64,000 nucleotides of DNA, from contig CACGGD010000002.1 of NCBI GenBank assembly GCA_902572605.1, positions 62,001 to 126,000 of the forward strand, given 5' to 3'. Below the pieces are notes generated by a model. It was not told where the DNA came from. It saw nothing but the letters and a program-made list of their open reading frames with translations, and made no database searches. Numbering within the stretch: position 1 is the first letter of the stretch; each line of letters starts with the position of its first letter. The position numbers and the translations under genes are program-made. The DNA comes from an uncultured Pelagibacteraceae bacterium (lineage in GTDB: Bacteria; Pseudomonadota; Alphaproteobacteria; Pelagibacterales; Pelagibacteraceae). This document shows, piece after piece, positions 1-9,008 of this stretch.

Positions 1-269
1 ACAGTAAAGGCAGTTTGAGTTCTTGATTTATTTATAGAAGACATTAGAGGTAAGTTTAGTTTTTTAACTTTTTTTGATGTAAGCGCTAAACATATTAAAC
101 CTCTTCCATGTTTAGCCATAAAATTAATGTTTTTTGAATTACATTTAGAGCCAGGAATAACTAAATCACCTTCATTCTCACGATCTCCATCGTCAACTAA
201 AATAAACATTTTACCCTTTTTAGCATCTCTTATAATTTCTGAAATTTGTGAAAATGATTTTTTTTTCAT
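1..269 (-). CDS. ribB: 3,4-dihydroxy-2-butanone 4-phosphate synthase, N-terminal part (runs off window)
   Basis: Converts ribulose 5-phosphate to the four-carbon precursor of riboflavin. Only the first ~89 codons are present; the gene continues past position 1. The translation shows the acidic metal/substrate loop FILVDDGDRENEGDL and the AKHGRGLICLALT segment typical of RibB. The ATG is at 269-267, two bases after the ribE stop, so it is the last visible gene of the nrdR-ribD-ribE-ribB run. Whether it is fused to a GTP cyclohydrolase II (RibBA), as is common in alphaproteobacteria, cannot be seen here. Confidence 0.93.
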   Translation of the reverse strand, partial: MKKKSFSQISEIIRDAKKGKMFILVDDGDRENEGDLVIPGSKCNSKNINFMAKHGRGLICLALTSKKVKKLNLPLMSSINKSRTQTAFT

Positions 270-271
270 TA

Positions 272-868
272 TTATGATAATTTAAATATATATTTTCCAA
301 AAATATCTAATTCGACATTTACAATATCTTTATTTTTCAATTTTTTTAAATTAGTAAGTTTTAAAGTATGTGGTATAACATTAACTTCAAAGTATTTTTT
401 AGCAACTTTAGAAAGCGTTAAAGAAACGCCGTTAATCGAAATAGACGCTTTTTCAATTAAATATTTATATAATTTTCTATTTTCTAATTCTAATCTGATT
501 ACCCAGGTCTTATCAATTATTGATATCTTTTTTATTTTGGCAGTTGAGTCAACATGTCCTTGAACATAATGACCTGAAATTTTTTGACCATTGAGTAAGG
601 ATTTTTCGATATTTATATGGTTACCAATTTTGACGTATTTGAAATTAGACCTTTTAAGAGTTTCCTTTGATAAATAAAATAAAAAAGACTTTTTTTTAAT
701 TCTTATTAATGTCAAGCAAACACCATCGCAACATACTGACTCACCTATATCAGATTTTTGAAATCTAATATTTGAAGCAATTTCGATTACTAGACTACCA
801 GATACGTACCTGGGACTTTTTTTAATGCTTTTTACTACTCCTTGGCTATATATAATTCCATTAAACAT
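272..868 (-). CDS. ribE: Riboflavin synthase, alpha chain
   Basis: Catalyses dismutation of two 6,7-dimethyl-8-ribityllumazine molecules to riboflavin, the final step of the pathway. The 198-residue protein has the duplicated lumazine-binding fold: MFNGII start, GESVCCDGVCLTL near residues 42-54 in repeat 1, and GHYVQGHVDS near 99-108 followed by ASISINGVSLTL near 141-152 in repeat 2. Length is normal for the family. Its start overlaps the ribD stop by one base (TAATG), implying translational coupling with ribD. Some databases call this gene ribC. Confidence 0.96.
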   Translation of the reverse strand: MFNGIIYSQGVVKSIKKSPRYVSGSLVIEIASNIRFQKSDIGESVCCDGVCLTLIRIKKKSFLFYLSKETLKRSNFKYVKIGNHINIEKSLLNGQKISGHYVQGHVDSTAKIKKISIIDKTWVIRLELENRKLYKYLIEKASISINGVSLTLSKVAKKYFEVNVIPHTLKLTNLKKLKNKDIVNVELDIFGKYIFKLS

Positions 869-1938
869 TATCTAATTTTTATTTTAAAAAGTTTTTCTCC
901 ATTTAAATTTACATTTAATTTCTTTTTTAATTTAAGTTTTTTGATAAAGCTACTTGATATATTATTTTTACCACTCTTTCCTAGTCTAGTACAAGATTGA
1001 AACATGTATAGATTAAAAATTAAATTATCTTTTATTAGTTTTTGTAAAAAGATTAAACCACTTTCAATTAAAATTCTATTATAACCATATTTTTTTAAAA
1101 TATTAAATAAATTAATAAAGTCATTTTTAGTTTTAAGAGATTTTATTAAGATAATTTTAATACCTTTTTTCTTAAAATAAGAAATTTTTTTAGTCTTTAA
1201 AACAGATGTAACGATCAAAATTTTTCTTTTATTATTTTCATTAAATATATTAAGATTTTTTTTAATCTTTAGTTTTAAATCTATAATTACTAGATCTGGT
1301 TTGTTATTGTTAAAACCATTCAAGCGACAATTAAGCATAGAGTTGTCTTTATTAATTGATTTAGACGTAGATATAATAGCATCATACTCTGATCTTATTA
1401 GATGTGTGCGGTCTCTAGATTTAGAATTTGTTATCCATCTATATTTTTTGTTAATTGTGAAGTAATCTTTTGAAACTGCTATTTTGGCATCTATAAATGG
1501 AATAGTGTTTTTCTTAATCAAAAAATAACTTTGATAAAAGTCCTTAAAATTAGCATTAAATCTTTTGTAAACTTTAATCTTTTTTTTACCTAATTCTACT
1601 TTAGACATCTTCGCCGTTCTTTTATCAGTATCATTGAAAGAATAAAAAACACGCTTGATTCCTTTATTGGCAATTATATTAGTACATGGAGGTGTAACTC
1701 CGTAGTGGGTGCAAGGCTCCATCGTTACATATAAATCAGAATTATTAAAATTTCTTGGAGAATTAAGTGCATTAAATTCAGCATGTGGTCTTCCCTTAAT
1801 GGAAGTATAACCAGAAGAAATAACAGAATTATCCTTAACTACAACACAACCTACTGAAGGATTGGAGTTGGTTTTACCAAGATTAATTTTTGCAATATTA
1901 AAAGCTAATTTTAAATAGTTGTTATGATTTATTTTCAT
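868..1938 (-). CDS. ribD: Bifunctional riboflavin deaminase/reductase RibD
   Basis: Deaminates then reduces the pyrimidine intermediate derived from GTP in riboflavin synthesis. The N-terminal deaminase domain (about 1-145) has the zinc site H52-A-E54 in [12 protein letters not shown]76 in MEPCTHYG and C85 in PPC. The C-terminal reductase domain (about 146-356) has [26 protein letters not shown] and the late ILIESG motif. It is 356 residues, the usual size. The 5' end overlaps nrdR by 17 bases and the 3' end overlaps ribE by one base, so it is inside one transcription unit. Confidence 0.96.
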   Translation of the reverse strand: MKINHNNYLKLAFNIAKINLGKTNSNPSVGCVVVKDNSVISSGYTSIKGRPHAEFNALNSPRNFNNSDLYVTMEPCTHYGVTPPCTNIIANKGIKRVFYSFNDTDKRTAKMSKVELGKKKIKVYKRFNANFKDFYQSYFLIKKNTIPFIDAKIAVSKDYFTINKKYRWITNSKSRDRTHLIRSEYDAIISTSKSINKDNSMLNCRLNGFNNNKPDLVIIDLKLKIKKNLNIFNENNKRKILIVTSVLKTKKISYFKKKGIKIILIKSLKTKNDFINLFNILKKYGYNRILIESGLIFLQKLIKDNLIFNLYMFQSCTRLGKSGKNNISSSFIKKLKLKKKLNVNLNGEKLFKIKIR

Positions 1939-2383
1939 CTAAATTGCCAACAAACTGTTCAAAATCTTTTGCTTCTTTAAAATTTTTATAAACAGAAGCA
2001 AAACGAACATAGGCAACTTTATCCAGACTTGACAAACCTTCCATTATAAATTTTCCAATAGTAGAAGTGGGAATTTCGCTCTCTCCTAAACCTTCAAGAT
2101 TTCTAACTATCTTAGAAATAAATTTTTCAATTGTTTCGGAGTCTATAGGTCTCTTTCTGGTAGCGATTCTTATAGATTTTGAAATTTTATCTCTATCGAA
2201 TGGTTCTTTTTTACCTTTATCTTTGATTACAGTTAGTTCTTGAAACTGAACTCTTTCGAATGTAGTAAATCTTTCTTTTCTTTCACATCCACACAATCTA
2301 CGTCTTCTGATGGTTGTGCCATCTTCAGTAGGCCTTGAGTCTACAACAGAAGTATCTTTCTCTCTACAGAATGGACAAAGCAT
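1922..2383 (-). CDS. nrdR: Transcriptional repressor NrdR (zinc ribbon plus ATP-cone)
   Basis: NrdR senses ATP/dATP through its ATP-cone and represses ribonucleotide reductase genes. The start MLCPFC, the [15 protein letters not shown] block and RFTTFERVQ are diagnostic, and the ATP-cone follows ([17 protein letters not shown]). Oddly, the second half of the zinc ribbon is C31-G-C33 plus an extra residue before RFTTFE, whereas the family normally has CxxC. The glyA-nrdR-ribD order is a conserved proteobacterial arrangement. Length 153 is normal. No ribonucleotide reductase gene lies in this window, so its operators are elsewhere. Confidence 0.95.
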   Translation of the reverse strand: MLCPFCREKDTSVVDSRPTEDGTTIRRRRLCGCERKERFTTFERVQFQELTVIKDKGKKEPFDRDKISKSIRIATRKRPIDSETIEKFISKIVRNLEGLGESEIPTSTIGKFIMEGLSSLDKVAYVRFASVYKNFKEAKDFEQFVGNLDENKS

Positions 2384-2401
2384 ATAGTTATTTATTTTTA
2401 T

Positions 2402-3703
2402 TTAATCACTATATATAGGGAAAGAAGAGCAAAGATCAATCACCTCTTTTTGCACTTCTTTTTCTATTTTAGAGTTATTTTGACCATTTTTACTTAATCC
2501 TTTAACAACTTTGGAAATTAAATCTGCAATTAATCTAAATTCATTTGGCCCAAATCCTCTAGTAGTACACGCAGGTGTTCCTAGTCTAATTCCAGATGTA
2601 ATCATCGGGCTTTGAGTATCAAAAGGAATACCATTTTTATTACAAGTTATATTTGCACGAACTAAAGATGCTTCAACATCTTTACCTGTAACGTTAAAGT
2701 CTCTTAAATCTACAAGCATTAAATGAGTGTCTGTACCACCTGAAAATATTTTAAATCCATTTTCTATTAATTTATTTGATAAAATTTTTGCATTACTTAT
2801 TACATTTTGAGAGTAGCTTTTAAATTCATCAGACAAAGCTTCTTTAAAACAAACAGCTTTAGCAGCAATAACATGCATTAGTGGTCCACCTTGAAGACCT
2901 GGAAAGATTGCACTGTTAAATTTTTTAATTAATTCTTCATTATTAGTAAGTATTATTCCTCCTCTAGGGCCTCTTAAAACTTTATGTGTTGTTGAAGTTA
3001 CAGCATCAGCATATTTAGTAGGGTTAGGATATACTCCTCCTGCAACTAGTCCAGAAAAATGAGCCATGTCTACAAGTAAATAGGCTTTTACTTTATCACA
3101 GATGTCTCTAAACTTTTTAAAATCTATGACTCTAGAATATGCACTTCCTCCTGCAATTATAAGTTTTGGTTTATTTTCTAATGCTAATCTTTCAACGTTT
3201 TCATAATCAATTAACCCAGTTTTTTTATCTACATCGTAGTGAATAGCGTTAAACCATTTACCAGATTGAGCAGGTTTTGCTCCATGAGTAAGATGACCTC
3301 CTGAATTTAAACTCATGCCTAATATTGTATCTCCAGGTTTTATTAAAGCTAAATATACAGCACCATTTGCTTGTGCTCCAGAGTGTGGTTGTACATTAGC
3401 AAAATTACAATTAAATAATTTTTTTGCACGTTCAATAGCTAAAGATTCTGAAAGATCAACATGCTCGCACCCTCCATAATATCTTTTTCCAGGATATCCT
3501 TCTGCATATTTATTGGTAAGAACAGAACCTTGGGCTTCTAAAACTGCTTTTGAAACTATATTTTCAGATGCTATTAGTTCAACATGATATTGTTGTCTAG
3601 TAAATTCATTTTTAACAGAATTATATAATTCTATATCTGATTCCTTTAAGCTTGATTTAAAAAAATTATTTAAAAATTTATTAACTTTTATTACTGTAGA
3701 CAT
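2402..3703 (-). CDS. glyA: Serine hydroxymethyltransferase
   Basis: PLP enzyme that interconverts serine and glycine while loading one-carbon units on tetrahydrofolate. Seen are [14 protein letters not shown] (41-54), [15 protein letters not shown] (66-80), and the PLP lysine K241 in [14 protein letters not shown]. The 433-residue length is slightly above the usual ~417-430 because of a short N-terminal extension before the ELYNSV helix. The gene lies between rpiB (11 bases upstream) and nrdR. No riboswitch is present in the short upstream gap. Confidence 0.97.
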   Translation of the reverse strand: MSTVIKVNKFLNNFFKSSLKESDIELYNSVKNEFTRQQYHVELIASENIVSKAVLEAQGSVLTNKYAEGYPGKRYYGGCEHVDLSESLAIERAKKLFNCNFANVQPHSGAQANGAVYLALIKPGDTILGMSLNSGGHLTHGAKPAQSGKWFNAIHYDVDKKTGLIDYENVERLALENKPKLIIAGGSAYSRVIDFKKFRDICDKVKAYLLVDMAHFSGLVAGGVYPNPTKYADAVTSTTHKVLRGPRGGIILTNNEELIKKFNSAIFPGLQGGPLMHVIAAKAVCFKEALSDEFKSYSQNVISNAKILSNKLIENGFKIFSGGTDTHLMLVDLRDFNVTGKDVEASLVRANITCNKNGIPFDTQSPMITSGIRLGTPACTTRGFGPNEFRLIADLISKVVKGLSKNGQNNSKIEKEVQKEVIDLCSSFPIYSD

Positions 3704-3714
3704 TTTAATTCTTT

Positions 3715-4152
3715 TTATATTTTCCTTACTCTTCTAAGATGTCTTCCACCTTCAAATTTAGTTTTTAAAAACACAGATACTAGTTGTAAAGCCGTGTTTT
3801 TTTTGGTCAATCTTGAACCTATTGTAATAATATTAGCATTATTATGCTGACGAGACAATCTTGTTGATTTTAAATTATAACACACAGCAGCCCTGATTTT
3901 TTTTGTTTTATTGGCACTAATAGCCATTCCAGTTCCTGTTCCACAAACCAATATACCGACTTCACTTTTTTTCGATTTAACTCTATTAGTTACTTTTTTT
4001 GCATAATCGGGATAATCGACAGATTTATCATTTATAGGACCTAAATCTATAATTGAAATGTTTTTATTAATTAAATAATCTTTTATTAATTCTTTCAATT
4101 TGAAGCCAGCATGATCAGAAGCAATACAGATTTTTTTAAATAAAGATTTCAA
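3715..4152 (-). CDS. rpiB: Ribose-5-phosphate isomerase B
   Basis: Interconverts ribose 5-phosphate and ribulose 5-phosphate in the pentose phosphate pathway, supplying ribulose 5-phosphate that ribB also uses. The LacAB/RpiB fold is recognised from [12 protein letters not shown] near the N-terminus, the VDYPDYA segment and the [14 protein letters not shown] loop that carries the catalytic cysteine. The protein is 145 residues, normal for RpiB. It starts one base before the stop of the neighbouring upstream gene's spacer and precedes glyA, an order common in alphaproteobacteria. Confidence 0.95.
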   Translation of the reverse strand: MKSLFKKICIASDHAGFKLKELIKDYLINKNISIIDLGPINDKSVDYPDYAKKVTNRVKSKKSEVGILVCGTGTGMAISANKTKKIRAAVCYNLKSTRLSRQHNNANIITIGSRLTKKNTALQLVSVFLKTKFEGGRHLRRVRKI

Positions 4153-4153
4153 T

Positions 4154-4750
4154 CTATTGAAATGGATTTTCTAAAACACATGCAACTAAATGAATACGAG
4201 ATTGTTCGCCACCGTTAAAAAAATTGTGGTATTTCGTGTTATTTGTTACTGTTACATGACCATCAGCTGGTAAGTGTTTAGCAACGTTTTCTATTACCAT
4301 CGAACAACCTAAATTAGTAATAATGGGTATATGAAGCCTTGGCTCAGGATCTTTATGCCAACTTAAAGTTGATCTTGGTTCTTTTAGTAAAAGTCTTACT
4401 CTTCCAAGTTTAAATTTCTTCTTTAAAGCCTTGTATACATCGTTAAAATATGTATTTTCAAATTCAGGAACAATTTGTGTGTATTTTGACTCATCAATAG
4501 GAATATCTCTAGTTACTTCTTTTCCAGACTCATCTGCTATAGTCCAATAAACTCCTCTGACGTTATTACCTTTAATTGAGTCTTTATCATTTGGAATTTG
4601 ATTTAATGGAATAGCTCCAAAATTTGATACTCCTTCGGGAGATGAAAAACCTTTTTTTTCTAAAATGACATCCAAATCTTTACGTAATCTTTGAATATCA
4701 AATTTTAAATCTGGAACTTTGTAAAAATCTGAATAATTAAGTTGAGCCAT
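4154..4750 (-). CDS. Aspartyl/asparaginyl beta-hydroxylase-like 2-oxoglutarate oxygenase
   Basis: A 198-residue protein resembling the aspartyl/asparaginyl beta-hydroxylase branch of the cupin 2OG-Fe(II) oxygenases. Candidate iron ligands are H132 and D134 in LSWHKDPEPRLHIPI and H175 in KYHNFFNGG; R185 in SRIHLV could bind the 2-oxoglutarate carboxylate. The substrate is unknown: it could be a protein side chain or a small molecule. It is the first gene of the rpiB-glyA run, transcribed away from hemB. A good ribosome site, AAGGAG, sits just before the ATG, which is stronger than most in this window. The family call is moderately sure, the function is not. Confidence 0.7.
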   Translation of the reverse strand: MAQLNYSDFYKVPDLKFDIQRLRKDLDVILEKKGFSSPEGVSNFGAIPLNQIPNDKDSIKGNNVRGVYWTIADESGKEVTRDIPIDESKYTQIVPEFENTYFNDVYKALKKKFKLGRVRLLLKEPRSTLSWHKDPEPRLHIPIITNLGCSMVIENVAKHLPADGHVTVTNNTKYHNFFNGGEQSRIHLVACVLENPFQ

Positions 4751-4838
4751 GTCTCCTTTTTAGATTAATATTAAGATCTTTATAATATAATATTTGTCGC
4801 ATCAAACAAAATTTAATGATCTATATACTTATATACAT
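4751..4838. promoter_or_regulatory. Divergent promoter region between the 2OG oxygenase gene and hemB
   Basis: This 88-base gap serves two genes read apart. On the plus strand, overlapping TATAAT boxes occur at 4781-4786 and 4786-4791, placing a start of transcription near 4793-4798. The same AT-rich block gives TATAAA-like boxes on the minus strand. No clear -35 is visible for either. The plus-strand -10 position argues that hemB translation begins at 4839, not at the upstream TTG at 4794. Confidence 0.45.
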
Positions 4839-5834
4839 ATGAAGATAGCTGGTAAATTTCCTAATACAAGATTGCGAAGAGTTCGCAACTCAGAATGGAT
4901 ACGAAGATTAGTATCAGAAAACGATTTAAGTATTAATGATTTGATTCTTCCAATTTTTATTAGAGATGGAAAAAATAAAATTGAACCAATTAAGTCAATG
5001 CCTGGTGTTAACAGATATTCAATAGACAAACTAAGTGTTATTATGAATAAAGCTAAAAAAAATAGAATTCCTATGGTAGCTCTCTTTCCTTACACTCCAA
5101 AAATAAAAAAAGATAATTCAGGTAAAGAAGCTCTTAACAAAAATAATTTAATTTGCAAATCTTTAAAATTTATAAAAAAACGATATTCTGGAATAGGAGT
5201 AATGTGTGATGTTGCTTTAGATCCTTACACTTCTCACGGTCATGATGGCTTAATAATTAACAAAAAAATTGATAACGATAAAACTGTTAAGATACTAGTT
5301 CAGCAGGCTTTATTACAAGCTGAAATGGGATGTGATGTAATTGCCCCATCAGATATGATGGATGGAAGAGTTGGAGCAATCAGAAAAGCACTAGATAAAA
5401 AAAATTTTCAAAATGTAAGTATATTATCTTATGCAGCTAAATATGCTTCGAGTTTTTACGGACCATTTAGAGATGCGGTTGGATCTAAAAAAAATTTAAA
5501 ATCAGATAAAAAGACTTACCAAATGGATTTTAGAAATTTAAATGAAGCATATAGAGAAATCAATTTAGATATCAAAGAAGGAGCTGATATGGTAATGGTT
5601 AAACCAGGTTTACCTTACTTAGACATCATTAAAAGTATTAAAGATAATTTCAAAATTCCAGTCTTTGCTTATCAAGTTTCTGGTGAGTATAGTTTGATAA
5701 AACAAGGAATCAAAAATAAATTAATATCAGATGAGGCAATATTAGAGAGTTTAATGGCCTTTAAAAGAGCTGGTGCTTCAGCAATAGTGACTTATTTTGC
5801 TTTAGAAGTAGCTAATAAGATTAAAAAATCTTAA
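4839..5834 (+). CDS. hemB: Delta-aminolevulinic acid dehydratase (porphobilinogen synthase)
   Basis: Condenses two 5-aminolevulinate molecules to porphobilinogen in haem synthesis. The Schiff-base lysines lie in SYAAKYASSFYGPFRDA and DMVMVKPGLPYLDII. The segment DVALDPYTSHGHDG has aspartates where zinc-type enzymes have cysteines, so this is the magnesium-dependent class seen in many proteobacteria. I chose the ATG at 4839 (331 residues); the open frame extends to a TTG at 4794, but the likely -10 box overlaps that region. The stop interlocks with the convergent recO stop in the tetranucleotide TTAA at 5831-5834. Confidence 0.95.
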   Translation: MKIAGKFPNTRLRRVRNSEWIRRLVSENDLSINDLILPIFIRDGKNKIEPIKSMPGVNRYSIDKLSVIMNKAKKNRIPMVALFPYTPKIKKDNSGKEALNKNNLICKSLKFIKKRYSGIGVMCDVALDPYTSHGHDGLIINKKIDNDKTVKILVQQALLQAEMGCDVIAPSDMMDGRVGAIRKALDKKNFQNVSILSYAAKYASSFYGPFRDAVGSKKNLKSDKKTYQMDFRNLNEAYREINLDIKEGADMVMVKPGLPYLDIIKSIKDNFKIPVFAYQVSGEYSLIKQGIKNKLISDEAILESLMAFKRAGASAIVTYFALEVANKIKKS

Positions 5835-6510
5835 TTAAAATAATTCTCTAGTAAAATTCTAGATTTAGGAAAACTTAAGTTATTTGGGATAAAAAACTTA
5901 TTTAGTAAAACACTTCTTGTAAAAATTAAAGATTTTTTTATTAATAATTTGTTAATTTCGTTTGGAATTTTTTGTTTTATCAAAAAATTAGGTACTTCAT
6001 ATTTGTATCCATCAATATTAACTTTTTTAACATTGTAAATATCATCTTTAGAGTCGTTAAATAAACTTAAATTTGTATCGTAACCAAGTTCCTTAATAAG
6101 ATTAATTTCAAAAAAAATATAAAGAACAATCCAATTATCTAGATCTAAAGATGTAATGAATTTTTCATAGGATTTATAAATTTTTTTGTAAGGCTGAGAC
6201 TCAGGTAAAAGAGAATTTAATAATGAACACAAAGAAATTAATGCAGATGTTCTCTCTTTATCATTAAAATATATAGGTGATACAGGGTTGATTAACTCGG
6301 TTTTGAAATATCCGATCTTATTCTCATTTTTTAAATTATTAAAACAAATAGTTTATTTGAAATTTGTAAATAATTTCTTATTTTTCTAGAATTTCCCCCA
6401 TAAACAATGCCCGCGATCTTTCCTTTGTTTAATGTAAAAACATTTATTATATTGGCGTTCTCTCTAAATTTTCTTTTAGATAAAAGATAACATTCATCTT
6501 CCCAGTTCAT
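5831..6510 (-). pseudogene. recO: DNA repair protein RecO, interrupted by a one-base frameshift
   Basis: RecO loads RecA in RecFOR recombination repair. From ATG 6510 (overlapping the rnc stop by 4 bases) the first frame gives the N-terminal OB-fold start, MNWEDECYLLSKRKF and GKIAGIVYGGNSRK, for 59 codons, then stops at 6333-6331. The next frame resumes the expected protein at once (NENKIGYFKTELINPVSPIYF, then the helical domain through 5831). Inserting one T in the minus-strand TTTT run (plus-strand AAAA at 6341-6344) restores a single 226-residue RecO. So this is a recent one-base loss, or a sequencing or assembly error. There is no good in-frame start for the second half. Confidence 0.85.
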
Positions 6511-7175
6511 AGAATTTTAAGTGTTCGTAATAATTTGCTTGCTGCATTTTGTTGAGCATTTTTCTTTGAAGTGCCAGTTCCTATTACTTTTTTAGAATTT
6601 GGTATTTGCACATCGGTTTTAAATATAGGTTTATGTTGAGGTCCAGTTTTTTTATAAAACATATAAGTTGGCAACTTTTTAAATTTTTTTAAGCTATATT
6701 CTTGTAATTGAGTCTTTGCATCAATTAAAGGTAAAGTTGAATTTTCTAAATCTTCTTTCCAAAAATTTAAAACAAATTTTTCAGCTGATTTTATTCCACT
6801 ATCCAAATAAATAGCTCCGATTAAAGCCTCTAAACAATCACCCATAATTTTATCAGAAGATCTTTGTAAAGAGTCGTGGGAAGGACCTAACAACATAAAT
6901 TTTTTAATATTTAATTTACCGGCAATATTACTGCAAGTCCTTTTATTAACAAGGTTAGCAAATTTTTTATCTATGATTCCTTCCCTTTCATGAGGATATA
7001 TTTCTATTAATTTTTTGGATATAATAAGACCAAGAACTCTATCACCCAAAAATTCTAATTTTTCATTATTATCTGAGTTATTAAAACTTTTATGGATTAA
7101 AGATTGTTTTAATAAATCAAGATTTTTAAAATTATAATCTAATATTTTTTCTAATTCTTTATTGGAGCTTTTCAT
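6507..7175 (-). CDS. rnc: Ribonuclease III
   Basis: Cleaves double-stranded RNA, processing rRNA precursors and some mRNAs. The catalytic signature EKLEFLGDRVLGLI spans about 38-51, with the second acidic motif in GDCLEALIGAIYLDSG near 112-127. A C-terminal double-stranded RNA-binding domain occupies about 152-222 (DAKTQLQEYSLKK ... GTGTSKKNAQQNAA). At 222 residues it is full length. It overlaps lepB by 4 bases upstream and recO by 4 bases downstream; the era gene usually found between rnc and recO is absent. Confidence 0.96.
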   Translation of the reverse strand: MKSSNKELEKILDYNFKNLDLLKQSLIHKSFNNSDNNEKLEFLGDRVLGLIISKKLIEIYPHEREGIIDKKFANLVNKRTCSNIAGKLNIKKFMLLGPSHDSLQRSSDKIMGDCLEALIGAIYLDSGIKSAEKFVLNFWKEDLENSTLPLIDAKTQLQEYSLKKFKKLPTYMFYKKTGPQHKPIFKTDVQIPNSKKVIGTGTSKKNAQQNAASKLLRTLKIL

Positions 7176-7906
7176 TTTATCTTTTTAAACAACCTATCAA
7201 TTCTAAAAGAATTTTTTAAATTCCAAAATTTTAACAAACTTCCTTTAACTGTATCATTAGAAAAAAAAATAATCCTAGCCTTGCCAACTAAATTCACGAA
7301 ACTGACATGGCCAAGGTATCTACTGTCTTTAGAACAATCTCTATTATCTCCTAATAAAAAAAAATGATTTTTTGGAACTTTAAATTTTTTTGTATTTTTT
7401 AGTGTTCCAGATTGATTATAAACAGCAATATGCTTTGTTCCATTAGGTAAAGTTTCTTCAAAAGTATTCACTTTGAAAGAAGTCTTTCCGCACCTTACAA
7501 GATTATTAGAATCTATTTTTTTTCTAATAATTTTTTTGTTGTTAATAAATATATCTCCATCTATAAACTGTATCTCATCTCCAGGTAAACCTACTAGTCG
7601 TTTAATATAATCTGTGCGATTATCTGCAGGTGTCTTAAAAACAACAAGTTCTCCTTGTTTTGGTTTTTTATAAAAAATTCTTTCATTAAATAGGCTTGTA
7701 CTAAAAGGAAATGAATGTTTGCTATAACCATAAGTATATTTTGATACGAAAATTCTATCTCCTATTAATAAGGTTGGTTCCATTGATGATGAGGGAATAT
7801 AAAATGGTTGAAAAATTAATGATCTAATAAATATAGCAATGATTAATGCGCCTATTATTGTTTTAATATTATCTATAACTGAATTGATTATACCGTTTTT
7901 TGTCAT
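7172..7906 (-). CDS. lepB: Signal peptidase I
   Basis: Membrane serine protease that removes signal peptides from exported proteins. A single N-terminal membrane segment (about 15-35) is followed by the nucleophile S41 in IPSSSMEPTLLIGD, the general base K102 in TDYIKRLVGLPGDEI, and the GDNRDCSKDSRYLG box. The 244-residue length is typical of alphaproteobacteria. It sits between acpS and rnc, both with 4-base ATGA-type overlaps, and would process exported proteins such as the binding protein at 20831. Confidence 0.96.
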   Translation of the reverse strand: MTKNGIINSVIDNIKTIIGALIIAIFIRSLIFQPFYIPSSSMEPTLLIGDRIFVSKYTYGYSKHSFPFSTSLFNERIFYKKPKQGELVVFKTPADNRTDYIKRLVGLPGDEIQFIDGDIFINNKKIIRKKIDSNNLVRCGKTSFKVNTFEETLPNGTKHIAVYNQSGTLKNTKKFKVPKNHFFLLGDNRDCSKDSRYLGHVSFVNLVGKARIIFFSNDTVKGSLLKFWNLKNSFRIDRLFKKIK

Positions 7907-8286
7907 ATAGAAATAACAACTGTAGCTACTGCAAATGGTTTATCATCAGACAAGGATAAAAAAATATTAATTTTTTTTTTATTTAAAATTTTGTTAACTA
8001 TTTTCTTAGTATTACCTAGTAATTTAATTCCAGGTTTTCCTGATTTGATATTATACACAATAATTTCGTCAAAATTAATACCCCTGGAAATCCCAGTGCC
8101 AATTGCTTTTGAAAATGCTTCTTTAGCAGCAAATCTTTTGGCATAACAATTTGCTTTATTTAATTGACCGTTGCACTTTTTAATTTCGTCTTTGTTGAAT
8201 AATCTATTTATAAAATTTTTACTTTTTAAAGATTTATTTATTCTATTTATATTTACTACATCAGTTCCTATGCCGTAAATTCTCAT
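7903..8286 (-). CDS. acpS: Holo-[acyl-carrier-protein] synthase
   Basis: Transfers 4'-phosphopantetheine from CoA to acyl carrier protein. The 127-residue protein carries the two family motifs: GIGTDVVNINRI at the N-terminus (metal-binding D9) and RFAAKEAFSKAIGTGI (E56 in the second motif). It follows pdxJ with a one-base TAATG overlap and overlaps lepB by four bases, matching the pdxJ-acpS-lepB grouping common in proteobacteria. Confidence 0.95.
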   Translation of the reverse strand: MRIYGIGTDVVNINRINKSLKSKNFINRLFNKDEIKKCNGQLNKANCYAKRFAAKEAFSKAIGTGISRGINFDEIIVYNIKSGKPGIKLLGNTKKIVNKILNKKKINIFLSLSDDKPFAVATVVISI

Positions 8287-9008
8287 TATTTTATAATCTT
8301 TTTAAATTGTTTAATGCTTTTAGATAAACCTACAAATATGGACTCTCCTATCAAAAAATGTCCTATGTTAAATTCTTTTATACCATTTATTTTAGATAGT
8401 ATGCTTGCTGATTTATAAGTTAATCCATGCCCAGCATGTACTTCTAAACCAATCTTATTGCCTAAGTTTACTGCTTTTTTTATCTTATCTAGTTCATTTT
8501 TATAATTCTTATTTTCATTAACTAAGGTACAAAATTTACCTGTATGAATTTCAACACAATCAGCATTTAATAATTTAGCTTTTTTAATATCTGATTTTTT
8601 AGGTTCTACAAATAAGCTAACTCTAGATTTATTTTTTTTCAATTTGTAAATTATTTTTTTTAAAAAGTTTTTTTTAAAATCCAGATTTAAACCTCCCTCT
8701 GTAGTAATTTCTTTTCTTTTTTCTGGAACAATACAGATAAAAGGAGGTTTCTGTTTTAAAGATATTTTCAACATTTCATTAGTCGCTGCTATTTCTAAAT
8801 TTAAAGGAATTTTCAATTTAGACTTAATTAAGCTAAGATCTTGATCAACAATATGGCGTCTATCTTCTCTTAAATGAATTGTTACAGAGTCTGCTCCATA
8901 TTTTTCCGCTAAGATCGCAGCTCTTAAAGGACTTGGATATTTTTCTCCCCGAGCATTTCTAACAGTTGCAACATGATCTATATTTACACCAAGTCTAATT
9001 TTCATCAT
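8286..9008 (-). CDS. pdxJ: Pyridoxine 5'-phosphate synthase
   Basis: Condenses 1-deoxyxylulose 5-phosphate with 3-amino-2-oxopropyl phosphate to give pyridoxine phosphate in the DXP-dependent vitamin B6 route. The TIM-barrel start LGVNIDHVATVRNARG, the DSVTIHLREDRRHI block with the catalytic region, and ADCVEIHTG, GLEVHAGHGL and FNIGHFLIGE motifs are all present. Length 240 is normal. It overlaps pyrE upstream and acpS downstream by one base each. Confidence 0.96.
   Translation of the reverse strand: MMKIRLGVNIDHVATVRNARGEKYPSPLRAAILAEKYGADSVTIHLREDRRHIVDQDLSLIKSKLKIPLNLEIAATNEMLKISLKQKPPFICIVPEKRKEITTEGGLNLDFKKNFLKKIIYKLKKNKSRVSLFVEPKKSDIKKAKLLNADCVEIHTGKFCTLVNENKNYKNELDKIKKAVNLGNKIGLEVHAGHGLTYKSASILSKINGIKEFNIGHFLIGESIFVGLSKSIKQFKKIIK

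Noticed and set aside
4794-4838. TTG start for hemB giving 15 extra residues
   Set aside because: Tandem TATAAT boxes at 4781-4791 put the transcript start at about the TTG, and the family N-terminus fits the ATG at 4839.
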